Source of the DNA: an uncultured Ruminococcus sp.
GTDB taxonomy: Bacteria; Bacillota; Clostridia; Lachnospirales; Lachnospiraceae
Assembly: GCA_900553885.1 (NCBI GenBank)
Contig: USFD01000020.1
Location: forward strand, 1 to 41,412
Direction of reading: 5' to 3'
DNA length: 41,412 nucleotides
Numbering within the stretch: position 1 is the first letter of the stretch; every line of letters begins with the position of its first letter. Both the position numbers and the translations under genes were made by a program. Shown here piece after piece: positions 8,125 to 19,200 of this stretch. A model generated the notes under the pieces. That model was given only the letters and a program-made list of their open reading frames with translations. It had not been told where the DNA came from and made no database searches.

Positions 8125-9354
8125 ATGAAAAAGAAACGAATTTTAGCGCTTTTAACCGTTGCGGCTTTATCCGTAGGAATGCTTGCCGGCTGCAGCGGCG
8201 GATCTGATTCGGAAGGAGGAGAAGACAGCGGCGGCAGCAAGGATGTAACGATCTGGTACTACTGGGAGACGGAAGGACATCAGGTTGCTCTGGATAAAGT
8301 TATCACGGACTATAACGCTTCACAGGACGAATACGAAGTGACGGCAAAATATGTTCCCTTTGCAGATTTTAAGAAACAGCTGTCCATCGGGGCGTCGGCG
8401 GATGAACTTCCGGATATTGCGATTCTGGATTCCCCGGACCATGCGTCTTATGCGGTAATGGATATATTTGCCGACCTGACCGGAAAGTTTGATGTATCCA
8501 ATTACTATGAGGGAGCAGTTGACTCCTGTACGATTGACGGAACCCTGTACGGCGTGCCCTTCGGAGTAAACTGCCTGGGCCTTTACTATAATGAGGATAT
8601 GCTGAAGGAAGCGGGCTGCACCGTTCCCACAACATGGGATGAACTGAAAGAGACAGCCCGGAAGCTGACCAAAGATAACGTGACAGGACTTGCCTTCTGC
8701 AGTCTGGCAAATGAAGAAGGAACATTCAACTTCATGCCGTGGGTATGGTCCACCGGAGCAGATTCCTATGATATCGATTCAGAAGGCGGCATCAAGGCTC
8801 TGACACTTGCGAAAGATCTGGTAGATTCCGGAGCAATGAGCAAGGAATGCATCAACTGGACACAGGGTGATGTTATGAACCAGTTTATTTCCGGAAACGT
8901 AGCTATGATGATCAACGGACCGTGGCAGATTCCTACCATGCAGCAGGAAGCGCCGGACCTGAACTGGAATGTGGCTCTGATTCCGAAGGATAAAGAATAT
9001 GCATCCTGTCTCGGCGGCGAGAACTACGCGGTGATCAAAGACGGAAACGAAGAAGGGGCTCTTGATTTCCTTGAGTATGCAACATCCAAGGAGCAGGTAG
9101 AATACCTGATGGATGCATTCGGATATATCTCAGCTGACAAGACAATCGCGGAAAGCCAGTTTTCTGACGATCCGGTTATGCAGACATTCACAGAAGAACT
9201 GAACTACGCAAAGGCAAGAGGACCTCTGGCTGAGTGGCCGGAAGTATCCAATGCCATCTCCCTGGCATTCAATCAGGTTATGACAGGCGAGGCAGAACCG
9301 GCTGACGCTGCGGCAGACGCCCAGGCAACAATCGACGGTATTGTCGGTAAATAA
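8125..9354 (+). CDS. Sugar ABC transporter solute-binding lipoprotein
   Basis: Extracellular lipid-anchored receptor of a CUT1-type sugar importer, 409 residues. The signal peptide ends in the lipobox LAGC with Cys23 as the lipidated residue, followed by a Gly/Ser/Glu-rich linker. The mature part begins VTIWYYWETEGHQVALDKVI and has features of the SBP_bac_1 family: a DELPDIAILD segment, GVPFGVNCLGLYYNEDMLKE, and an NGPWQIPT motif. The start follows AAGGAGG. It is the first gene of the transport set, and a terminator-like stem behind it (9373-9408) probably makes it more abundant than the permeases. It probably binds an oligosaccharide released by the surface glycosidases downstream; the ligand cannot be told. 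Confidence 0.93.
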   Translation: MKKKRILALLTVAALSVGMLAGCSGGSDSEGGEDSGGSKDVTIWYYWETEGHQVALDKVITDYNASQDEYEVTAKYVPFADFKKQLSIGASADELPDIAILDSPDHASYAVMDIFADLTGKFDVSNYYEGAVDSCTIDGTLYGVPFGVNCLGLYYNEDMLKEAGCTVPTTWDELKETARKLTKDNVTGLAFCSLANEEGTFNFMPWVWSTGADSYDIDSEGGIKALTLAKDLVDSGAMSKECINWTQGDVMNQFISGNVAMMINGPWQIPTMQQEAPDLNWNVALIPKDKEYASCLGGENYAVIKDGNEEGALDFLEYATSKEQVEYLMDAFGYISADKTIAESQFSDDPVMQTFTEELNYAKARGPLAEWPEVSNAISLAFNQVMTGEAEPADAAADAQATIDGIVGK

Positions 9355-9372
9355 AACAGAGAAAAAGGGTAC

Positions 9373-9408
9373 GGAGTATACGGAAAAATCCGTATGCTCC
9401 CCTTTTTT
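9373..9408 (+). terminator. Intercistronic partial terminator
   Basis: GGAGTATACGGA (9373-9384) and TCCGTATGCTCC (9389-9400), one G-U pair, loop AAAA, followed by CC and six T (9403-9408). It lies between the binding-protein and permease genes. Confidence 0.85.
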
Positions 9409-9430
9409 ACCCAAAAAGGAGGCTTTAAAC

Positions 9431-10330
9431 ATGAAAAAATCACGGAAAAGGCTTTTCGCATACGACAATGTGGGGATCCTCTTTGTACTGCCGGCGTTCG
9501 TGTACATGCTGATTTTCGTGGGATATCCGATTGTGAGAAATATTGTTCTCAGCTTTCAGGATGTTACGGTGCGGACACTGACAAAGCCGGACAAACCTTT
9601 TGCGGGCCTGCAGAATTATATAGAGATCTTCCAGGATCCGGTGTTTATACGGTCGCTGATCAATACGCTTGTATTTACGGTGTGCTGCCTGGTGTTCCAG
9701 TTTATCATCGGATTCCTGCTGGCGCTGTTTTTTAATCAGAATTTCAGGACATCAAAAGTAGTCAGAGGACTGCTGCTGATCCCGTGGATGATTCCCATTA
9801 CGGTAACGGCTCTGATTTTTAAATTTATTTTCGGAACAGACGTGGGAATCCTGAATTATGCGCTGCAGAGCCTGGGGTTGATAAAGGAGAACATAGACTG
9901 GCTGACGTCCACCAACACCGCTATGTTTGCTCTGATCTGCGCAAATGTATGGATCGGTATTCCATTTAACATGATTCTGATTTCCACCGGACTGACAACC
10001 ATTCCGACAGAACTTTATGAGAGCGCGGCGCTGGACGGGGCAGGAAAAGTACAGACGTTTTTTAAGATTACCCTTCCGCTGCTGCGTCCCACCATCGAGT
10101 CTGTGCTGATTCTGGGATTCATCTATACATTTAAAGTCTATGACCTTGTATATGTAATGACAAGCGGAGGGCCGGTAAACTCGACCCATATGCTGTCCAC
10201 GTATTCCTACAAGCTGTCCTTTGAACTGTTCAAGTACAGCAAAGGCGCGGCTGTGGCCAATGTACTGCTGGTGATCCTGCTGATTGTGGGAGTCTTTTAT
10301 CTTCGTGCTACAAAGGAGGAGAATGAGTAA
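9431..10330 (+). CDS. Sugar ABC transporter permease 1 (MalF/UgpA type)
   Basis: Integral membrane subunit of the CUT1 importer, 299 residues with about six hydrophobic helices. The first is VGILFVLPAFVYMLIFVGYP. The conserved EAA loop that docks the ATPase reads ESAALDGAGKVQTFFKITLP. ATG at 9431 follows AAAAAGGAGG and is preferred to in-frame codons as far upstream as 9341, which lie in the terminator hairpin. The stop overlaps the start of the second permease (TAATG). No ATPase subunit is encoded in this locus, so the importer probably uses a shared MsmK/UgpC-type ATPase, as is common in Firmicutes. Confidence 0.94.
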   Translation: MKKSRKRLFAYDNVGILFVLPAFVYMLIFVGYPIVRNIVLSFQDVTVRTLTKPDKPFAGLQNYIEIFQDPVFIRSLINTLVFTVCCLVFQFIIGFLLALFFNQNFRTSKVVRGLLLIPWMIPITVTALIFKFIFGTDVGILNYALQSLGLIKENIDWLTSTNTAMFALICANVWIGIPFNMILISTGLTTIPTELYESAALDGAGKVQTFFKITLPLLRPTIESVLILGFIYTFKVYDLVYVMTSGGPVNSTHMLSTYSYKLSFELFKYSKGAAVANVLLVILLIVGVFYLRATKEENE

Positions 10331-11178
10331 TGAATGGAGAGAAAAAAATTACGGGAAAGAAAAATGTAATACTGAGCATACTGTCCATTCTGCTGCTGTG
10401 TGTGCTTCTGTTCCCTCTTTTCTGGATTCTGATGACATCATTGAAAACAGAGCAGGAGATCTTCCGGATTCCGCCGACCATTATACCGGAGAAGCTGAAT
10501 CTTGCATCCTATGCAGCGCAGGTGGAGACAGGGGATTTTAATATGTTCCAGTCCTTTGCCAACAGTTTTATTATTTCCATAGGAGCAACCATTATTTCCG
10601 TTATTCTGGCGGTTCCGGCTTCCTACGGAATCGCGAAATACCGGTTCCGGGGACGCAAGGTTATGCTGCTGGGATTTCTGGTAACCCAGATGCTCCCTGT
10701 GGCGGTGCTGCTTACACCGATGTTTATCCTGTTCCGGGGGATGCATCTTTACAATACGGCGGGTGCGGCGATTCTGGCGGACGCTACCATCGGAATACCG
10801 TTCTCTATTCTGATTCTGAAAAATTATTTCGCCTCCATTCCGAAAGATTTGGAGGAAGCGGCCTATATAGACGGATGCAACCGGTTCAGCGCGTTTATCC
10901 GGGTGCTGATTCCCATAGCCAAGCCCGGTGTTATGGTGTGTGCCATTTTCTCTTTCCTCTACGCGTGGGGCGACCTGGCATACGGCATGACATTTATCAT
11001 TGACCAGCAGAAGCGGCCGATTACGGCGGGAATCTTCAATTTTATGGGACAGTACGGAACAAAATGGAGCTATCTGACGGCATTTGCTGTTGTAACGATT
11101 ATCCCTGTGGCGCTGATCTTTATCTTCATGCAGAAATACATAATCAGCGGTATGACAAGCGGGGCGGTAAAAGGTTAA
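10330..11178 (+). CDS. Sugar ABC transporter permease 2 (MalG/UgpE type)
   Basis: Second membrane subunit of the importer, 282 residues. The first helix is about residues 14-34 (ILSILSILLLCVLLFPLFWI), followed by the periplasm-side TSLKTEQEIF segment typical of MalG-like permeases. The EAA loop is EEAAYIDGCNRFSAFIRVLIP. ATG at 10330 overlaps the stop of permease 1, and AAAGGAGGA at 10313-10321 serves as its ribosome binding site. It partners the binding protein and permease 1. Confidence 0.94.
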   Translation: MNGEKKITGKKNVILSILSILLLCVLLFPLFWILMTSLKTEQEIFRIPPTIIPEKLNLASYAAQVETGDFNMFQSFANSFIISIGATIISVILAVPASYGIAKYRFRGRKVMLLGFLVTQMLPVAVLLTPMFILFRGMHLYNTAGAAILADATIGIPFSILILKNYFASIPKDLEEAAYIDGCNRFSAFIRVLIPIAKPGVMVCAIFSFLYAWGDLAYGMTFIIDQQKRPITAGIFNFMGQYGTKWSYLTAFAVVTIIPVALIFIFMQKYIISGMTSGAVKG

Positions 11179-11200
11179 AAATCAGGAAGGAGACAGATCT

Positions 11201-13186
11201 ATGCTCAGACAGGAAGGAAACAGGATTATTTTTCATTATGACGCCGAAGAACTGTGGATTGAGCCCTGGGGAGAAAACGCAGTCCGGGTCCGCGCGACAA
11301 AAGACGCTGCCATGCCGGAGGAAAACTGGGCGCTTCTTTCTTTGGAGGAAGTTCCCTGCCGGATCCGGGTGGATGAGGACGGCGCGGATCTGATAAACGG
11401 GAAGCTGAAAGTACATATTACCGGACGGGGAAAAATTACTATGTATAACCAGGAGGGAAAGCTCCTTCTGGAGGAATACTGGAGAAACCGCAGAGATGTG
11501 ACAGACCCGAAATGCAGTGCCATTGAAGTGGAGGCCAGAGAGTTCCGGCCCAATGTGGGAGGACACTATCATCTGACTGCCAGGTTTGAATCACTGGACC
11601 GGAACGAGAAAATCTACGGGATGGGACAGTATCAGCAGCCTTATCTGAATCTGAAAGGAACTGATCTGGAAATGGCGCACCGCAATTCCCAGGCCAGCGT
11701 GCCTTTTGCGGTGTCCTCTCTGGGATACGGTATTCTGTGGAACAATCCGGGGATCGGAAGAGCAGTCTTTGGCAGCAATATTATGAGTTTTGAAAATTAT
11801 GCCACAAAGGCTATGGATTACTGGTTCGTGGCGGGAGATACCCCGGCAGAGATTGTGAAGGCATATGGAAAGGCGGCGGGCACGGTTCCCATGATGCCGG
11901 AGTACGGCCTGGGATTCTGGCAGTGCAAACTCCGCTACCAGACCCAGGAAGAACTTCTGGAAGTGGCAAGAGAATATAAAAGAAGAGGGCTTCCCATTGA
12001 CGTAATTGTAATTGATTATTTTCACTGGCCGAAACAGGGCGAATGGAAGTTTGACCCGGTGTACTGGCCGGATCCGGACGCTATGATCAGGGAACTCAAA
12101 GAAATGGGAATTGAGCTGATGGTTTCCATCTGGCCCACAGTGGACCGGGATTCGGAAAACTATGAGGAAATGCTGGAAAAGGGCTATCTGATCCGGACTG
12201 AGAGAGGATTCCGCACGGGACTTGATTTTATGGGCGCAACCATCCATTATGACGCTACCAATCCCGAAGCGAGAAACTATCTCTGGAGTAAAGCAAAGAA
12301 GAATTATTACGACAAGGGAATCAAAGTGTTCTGGCTGGATGAGGCGGAGCCGGAATATACAGCTTATGACTTCGATAATTACCGCTACTACCGGGGAACC
12401 GATCTGGAAATCGGAAATATTTATCCGGTGGAATATGCAAGAACATTTTATGAGGGGATGGAGAAAGAAGGGCAGGAAAATATTGTCAACCTTCTCCGCT
12501 GCGCATGGGCAGGAAGCCAGAAGTACGGCGCTCTTGTCTGGTCCGGCGATATTGCCTCCAGTTTCTCCAGCATGCGGAATCAGCTTGCGGCAGGGCTGAA
12601 TATGGGGATGGCAGGCATTCCCTGGTGGACAACTGACATCGGCGGTTTCCACGGCGGCGATCCTGACGATCCGGCTTTCCGGGAGCTGTTCGTCCGCTGG
12701 TTCCAGTGGGGAACCTTCTGCCCGGTGATGCGGCTTCACGGAGACAGAGAACCCCGGCAGCCCCAGTTCGGAACAACAGGCGGAGCTGCATGCTGTTCCG
12801 GAGCAGCCAATGAAGTGTGGAGCTACGGAGAAGAAGTATATGAGATCTGTGTGAAATATATGCGCATGCGGGAAGAAATGCGGGAGTATACAAGAGAACT
12901 GATGCGTGAGACTCATGAGACGGGAGCACCGGTGATGCGGACGCTCTTCTACGAATTTCCGGAAGACAGGACCTGCTGGGAAGTGGAAGACGAGTATATG
13001 TACGGCAGCAGATACCTGGTGGCGCCGGTACTGGAGGCAGGAGCAAAGAACAGGAGGGTGTACCTCCCGGCAGGAACCGCCTGGGAGCTTCAGGAGACAG
13101 GGGATACATATGAGGGCGGCACATGGATTGATATACCGGTGACGATTGAGACAATGCCGGTGTTTATCAATAGAAGCAGCGTATAG
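11201..13186 (+). CDS. GH31 family glycosidase (alpha-xylosidase / alpha-glucosidase like)
   Basis: Cytoplasmic retaining alpha-glycoside hydrolase, 661 residues, no signal peptide. An N-terminal beta-sandwich (about 1-230) precedes the TIM barrel. Catalytic motifs seen: IDVIVIDYFHW, the nucleophile segment VFWLDEAEPEY with Asp380, and the acid/base segment RLHGDREPR with Asp515; a C-terminal beta domain follows. WLDxxEPE at the nucleophile is, from memory, more like alpha-xylosidase and related GH31 enzymes than classic maltase types, but substrate cannot be fixed from this. RBS GGAAGGAG about 12 bases upstream. Its place behind the permeases suggests it degrades the imported oligosaccharide. 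Confidence 0.88.
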   Translation: MLRQEGNRIIFHYDAEELWIEPWGENAVRVRATKDAAMPEENWALLSLEEVPCRIRVDEDGADLINGKLKVHITGRGKITMYNQEGKLLLEEYWRNRRDVTDPKCSAIEVEAREFRPNVGGHYHLTARFESLDRNEKIYGMGQYQQPYLNLKGTDLEMAHRNSQASVPFAVSSLGYGILWNNPGIGRAVFGSNIMSFENYATKAMDYWFVAGDTPAEIVKAYGKAAGTVPMMPEYGLGFWQCKLRYQTQEELLEVAREYKRRGLPIDVIVIDYFHWPKQGEWKFDPVYWPDPDAMIRELKEMGIELMVSIWPTVDRDSENYEEMLEKGYLIRTERGFRTGLDFMGATIHYDATNPEARNYLWSKAKKNYYDKGIKVFWLDEAEPEYTAYDFDNYRYYRGTDLEIGNIYPVEYARTFYEGMEKEGQENIVNLLRCAWAGSQKYGALVWSGDIASSFSSMRNQLAAGLNMGMAGIPWWTTDIGGFHGGDPDDPAFRELFVRWFQWGTFCPVMRLHGDREPRQPQFGTTGGAACCSGAANEVWSYGEEVYEICVKYMRMREEMREYTRELMRETHETGAPVMRTLFYEFPEDRTCWEVEDEYMYGSRYLVAPVLEAGAKNRRVYLPAGTAWELQETGDTYEGGTWIDIPVTIETMPVFINRSSV

Positions 13187-13211
13187 GTAAAAAGATTAAA
13201 GGAGGAACGGG

Positions 13212-16200
13212 ATGAAAAGACGACGATTTGCGAAGAAGCTGCTGGCAGGAGTGGCTTCATGTGCGGCAGTTCTGTCTACGCTGACGGTGATCCCTCCGCA
13301 GGAAACAAAAGCTGCGGCGGACACTCCGCGGATGATTGTGGATATGACAGAACGTCAGGGAGAGATTCTGCACGGCGCTTCAGGATTTCTTTATGGAATC
13401 AGCAGTGAAGATGTGCCGACCACAGATCTGATTACGCCTCTGAAGCCGACGGTTCTGGCTACAAAGGGAATGCTGGGAACGGAACATCCATATGGGGATG
13501 CGGCAGATGTGGCGGAGACATTTTTTGAGTCCGGCGGCAAGATGGTTCAGATGTATACCAGCAATTACTATGCGATATTCGGACCGAGGCCGGACAATAC
13601 GCAGTATGCCGAAGACCTGAAAGAGACGATTGTTCCGGCAGTGGTAGAATGGAAGGAAAATTTTAAAGAAGAACATGGTACGCCGGATAGCCCGAAAGAT
13701 GAACTGGGGAAAATTGATATCGATAAGGCGATTGTATATCTCCCGATCAATGAGGGCGCGCCTCAGGTAGATCCGGAAACCGGAGTCGCGGATAATCACT
13801 ATACTTTCTATGACTCATGGAAACTTTATTATGATGCGATTAAAGAGGCAGATCCGAATGCAACCGTAGGCGGTCCCAATGACGCTACCTATGGACACTG
13901 GCGTCCGGGCGGTATGAGTGAATTCCTGGAATTCTGTGCCGAGAATGATTGCTGGCCGGATGTTCAGACCTGGCATGATCTGGATGACGGCGAGGCGGCT
14001 TTTGCAAAATATCCCGGCGAATTTGAAGAATACAGAAAATTAAGCAAAGAACTGGGAATGCCGGAGCAGCAGATCGTAATTAACGAGTATGCGACTATGG
14101 AAGCATGCGGTGTCCCGGGTATACTGATCCGATATATGGCTATGCTGGAAGAGAATAATGCATACGGCTGCCTTCCGTTCTGGCATCAGGCGAATAACCT
14201 GAATGATCTTGCGGCGGACGCAAATGAACCGAATTCTGCATGGTGGTTTTATAAGTGGTATGCGGATATGACGGGAGACAGGCTTGCGGTGACAGAGGAG
14301 AACACCACCTCTACCGGACTGACCGGTATCTCTACGATTGACGATGAGAAGGCGGTTTCCAGCACCCTGTTCGGCGGAGTGGACGGAGAAGCTACCGTGG
14401 TACTCAAAAATATTGCCTCGACGCCGTCTTTTGAGGGGGCAGAAAAAGTTCATGTAAAATTGCAGGCCGCATATTACAAAGGATATCTGGGCGCGGCAGA
14501 ACCGGAGACTGTTCTGGAAGGAACAATGGAGTTAAAGGACGGCAGTCTGGTGCTTGAACTGGATGATATGCTGGCAGCTACCGGCTACAATCTTGTTGTT
14601 ACTCCTGCAGACGAAGATGATGAGGCAGAGCCCCTTTTTGTTCCTGCTTATCACGGAATCTATGAGGCCGAGGACGCAGCCCTTTCAGGCGGCGCTTCTG
14701 TTTCCGGAAGCGGAGGATATTACGGCTCAGGCAGGGCATATGTTGTAAACTTCAGTAAAAATGCAGGAATTGATTTTACCGTTCAGGTTCCGGCAGACGG
14801 CCGGTATAAGCTGGAATTTGTCTATGGAAACGGCATTGGCACAGACAGAAGCAATGAAGATAATCATAAACCAGTCAATAAGATCTACCAGCTCTCCGTG
14901 GATGGCAGCAGCGAGGACATGCTTCTGAACAATACAATGCTCCGCGACTGGACAGGAATCTATGCAAAGTATGTGGATCTTACAGCAGGTGAACATACGA
15001 TATCGGTGCGCGGAGATTCGGATTCCCTGGAATCCAACATTCTTTTCGACGTACTTCATGTAAGCTATGCCGGTACATACGGAAAGGATACAGCACTGTA
15101 CAATACGTTGTATGAAGCGGAAGATGCAGATTTCAATACACTGAAAGATACAGAAAAGACGGCAGTATCTGTTGCGCGGAAAGCAGATGGATATTCCGGA
15201 TGCGGATATGTAACGGGGATTGATCAGATTCCGGTGACAGAGGGAGGCGGTATCCGCTGGGCAGTTCATGTCCCGGAAAGCGGACTTTACAATATTTCTC
15301 TTTGCTACCAGGCGGATACACAGGTAAAAGCTTCTGTATACGTGGGAAACACGGCATTAACATTTGACGGAAGGAAAAATGTGCTTGACCTTGCAGCAGC
15401 AGACAGCTGGAAGAAAACCGGCACAGCAGTCTATCTGGAAAAAGGCATGAATCTGGTAGATGTGGATACGAACGGCCCCATCCTTCTTGATTATATGAGA
15501 GTGCAGCAGACGGCAGAGTCCGGTGATTATTCTCAGACAGTCAATGCAGTAGATACGATTCCTGATGAGGCACAGATGACGGATGTGCCCTATTATATAT
15601 GGAAAGTAAAGGCAGATGAAAACGGAGATTCTGAGCTGTATCAGGAAGAACGGACTGTGGATAAGACTGCACGGACAGAGACTCCGGCAGACACAGAATA
15701 TGTTGTGGGACGCAGCGTATCAGGAGATGAAGATGCGGCGGGTGATCCGGATAAATATCTTGAGTTTACTTACAATGCGGAAGAAACGGGAATCTATGCC
15801 ATGCAGATTTTCCACTCCAATGATGAAATTTTTGGAACTCACAGCTATAATACAAAGATTATTGATAAATTTGCGTGCGTTCAGGTGAATGACCAGACAC
15901 CTCAGAGATACTTTTTTATCAACTCTCTTTCCAGAGATACATTTAAGGAAAAAACAGTATTTCTGAATCTGAATGAGGGAGAAAATACCATTAAAATTTT
16001 CAACGACGACAGCTGGTCTGTTCTGAAAGGCCTGGACAATACGCAGGCGGATGCTGCCGGCTTAAGAAAAGGCGACAGTACAGATGATAACGGCGTGCCG
16101 CAGAGTTATTATATGGACAAACCGGGAGATATCCCTATTACTAATTCCCTTCCGAACCTGAGCAGGTTTGTGATTACACCGTCAGCGGCATCCGGTATGC

Positions 16201-19200
16201 TTGATACAGGGGCAGAGACACACAAGATTACGATAAGGACAAGTGAAGGCGGCCTGGCAGTGGCAGATAGAAATGCCGTGGAAGACGGCGGTCAGACGAC
16301 ATTTACAGTCATATCCGACAGAGAAGTGGAGCGTGCATCTGTAAATGGAGAAGCAGTGGAGCTGACAGAAGCAGAATCAGGAAAATGGACCTATACTGTA
16401 TCCGATATTTCAGAGGATACGGAACTGCAGGTGATCTTCACACCGGCGGAAGCAGCTGCTGAAAATCAGGATCCACTGATTGTCAACAATAGCTTCGGCA
16501 CAGGAGACACTCAGGGCTGGAATATTGCCACCGGCGGAAGCGCTCAGGTTGAGACAAAGTATTTTAATCAGTATGACAGCGAACATTATCTGAAACTTTC
16601 AGGAGAAGAAGACTATGTAGCTGAGCTGGGACAGACAGTTACGGTTCCGGAAAGCGGCATTTACGCTCTTGCGTTCCAGATGAAAAATAAGGACGCAGAT
16701 GCAGAGAAAACGGGAGATTATAACAGCATTGAGCTGACGGTTGAAGTTGGCGGTAAGATAAATGTTTATCAGCTTATTTCACCTTCCGGAGACTACCGGA
16801 AGATAGAAGGTCTTATTCATGTGCCGGAAAATGACAGCCAGGTCAGCTTCTCGATGAAGATAGACGCAAAAGCCGGATTTGAAATGTATCTGGATGAATT
16901 TACATTGACAGAGACGGATATACCGAGAAATGTAATTTCCTATTTTGTAGACTGCGGCGACCATGATCCGTCAACACTTCCGGACGGAGAAGAGTTCGGC
17001 CTTTACAACTCAGTGACAGATCAGATCTTCGGGGAAGATCCGGTTACAGGCAGACAGTGGGGCGTATATGATTATCTCAATCCGCAGGGCGTAATTCATT
17101 CCGGAGAGTCCAAGGGAGCGTTTACGGCGAACACTTCTCCCAACTGCAATGACGGCCAGACAGATGTTTCATCCAAGACGAAGAATTACAGATATGCTGC
17201 AGGCCAGGATGGAAATACGGATATTGCCGAGCAGATCGGTGAAATGTATGTGGACTATAAGTTTGAACTGACTCCTGGACAGACTTACAATGTTGAAGTC
17301 TGTGTAGGAAACAACTGGTCCAATTCCAGTCCGGTCAATGTATATGCAAACTATCAGTCAGAAAAACAGCTGAACGGGGCAGCGCAATCAGAGGCATTCA
17401 GTGTTATCGGTGAAAATGTGGAGATTGCGCCTCAGGATTACACGGTAGTTGCAGGACAGGCGGAAGCAGATGAGGATGGAATTCTTACAGTTAATGTGCG
17501 CCGACCGTTGCCGTTGTCCAATGCGACGATTAATGTAAACTATATCTATATCAGACAGGCACAGGATATCAGCGAGTCTCTTGGCGCACTGAATACCCTG
17601 CTTGAAAGAGTTGAGGCGCTGGATACAGACAGCCTGCCGGTACGGGAAAAGGCGATTGTGGAAAAAGCCATTGGATTTGCGAAGGAAGTTGCGGCATCTG
17701 ATCTTTCAGACGACGACCTGGTGATTGTGGACAATGCGGCAGATATATTGAAATATGCGATTAACGAAGTTAATAAAGTGCCTGACAGTACACTCCTGTA
17801 TTTTGTGGACTGTGGAGATCACGGTACGGCTACAGTAACGGACGGAGATAAATTCGGACTGTTTAATACAAGGACTGACCAGCTCTACGGTGAAGATCCG
17901 GGAACCGGAATGCTCTGGGGCGTAGATGATCCTAACGGGAATAGTTCCGGAGGACCAGGGCTCTTGAATGACGAAGGTGTATATACCAAATATACATGGG
18001 CGCATGAGAGAGATCAGGTGGACGGAACGGCGCAGGATAACCTGGATAAAGATACAACGTTCCGTTACGCCCATGGTCAGGTGGAAAACGGTATTGATCC
18101 ACGCTATGTAACCTATCGTTTTCAGGTGGATGCCGAGGCTGGAATATACCCGGTTGAGATAGGACTTGGAAATATATGGGGAAATTCCGGAAATCCTGAC
18201 GTATACGCGAACCGGGGAACAGATGGCGAGACAGTAATTTCCGAAGACGTCAGCATTGAATATGGAGAAAATGAAACAGTAGCGGCAGAAGTGCAGGCTG
18301 TAGATGGATTTATCACAATTGACGTCCGTTCTTCGGATGATACGATTAATATAAACTGGATCAGGATCGGCCTGAACCAGACACCGGAAAAAGAGCCTGT
18401 CCTGACAGGAATAGAGGTGAAAGCTCCGGATAAGGCCGAGTATGAAATCGGTGACAAGCTGGATCTTACAGGCATGACTGTTACAGCCAGATACAGTGAC
18501 GATTCTATAGTTGTCCTTGAAAATGGGGCTTACAGCGTGGAAGGATTTTCTTCTGACGAAGCTGGTGACAAAACTGTAACAGTTTCTTATACAGAGGGCG
18601 ATGTAACAAAGACGGCGTCATTTACGGTACATGTAAATGCTCCGGCTCCGGCTGTACTGGACGGTATCCGGATTACACCGCCGACAAAGACAGAGTATGA
18701 AATTGGCGAGGAGCTTGACATAACAGGAATAACGGTAACTGCAAAATACAGTGACGGCTCTGAAAAGACACTGGAAGAGGACATGTACATTATCAGTGGA
18801 TTTACATCTGTAAAAGCGGGAGAAGTTATGGTAACGGTTTCCTATACAGAAGGAGATGTGACGAAGACAGCTGAATTTACAGTAACCGTAGTTCCGGGTG
18901 AGGAACCAGGTGAAGAACCGGGCGAGGAACCTGGAGAAGAACCAGGCGAGGAACCAGGCGAAGAACCAGGCGAGGAACCAGGCGAAGAACCAGGCGAGGA
19001 ACCGGGGGAAGAACCAGGCGAGGAACCTGGAGAAGAACCGGGTGAGGAACCAGGCGAAGAACCGGGCGAGGAACCGGGGGAAGAACCGGGCGAGGAACCG
19101 GACAAACAGCCGGGTGGGCATCCGTCCGGAAATCCGTATAAGGATCCGGGAACTGATACAACAGTTTCAGAGTCGGAAGCAGTAAAGACAGGAGATGATT

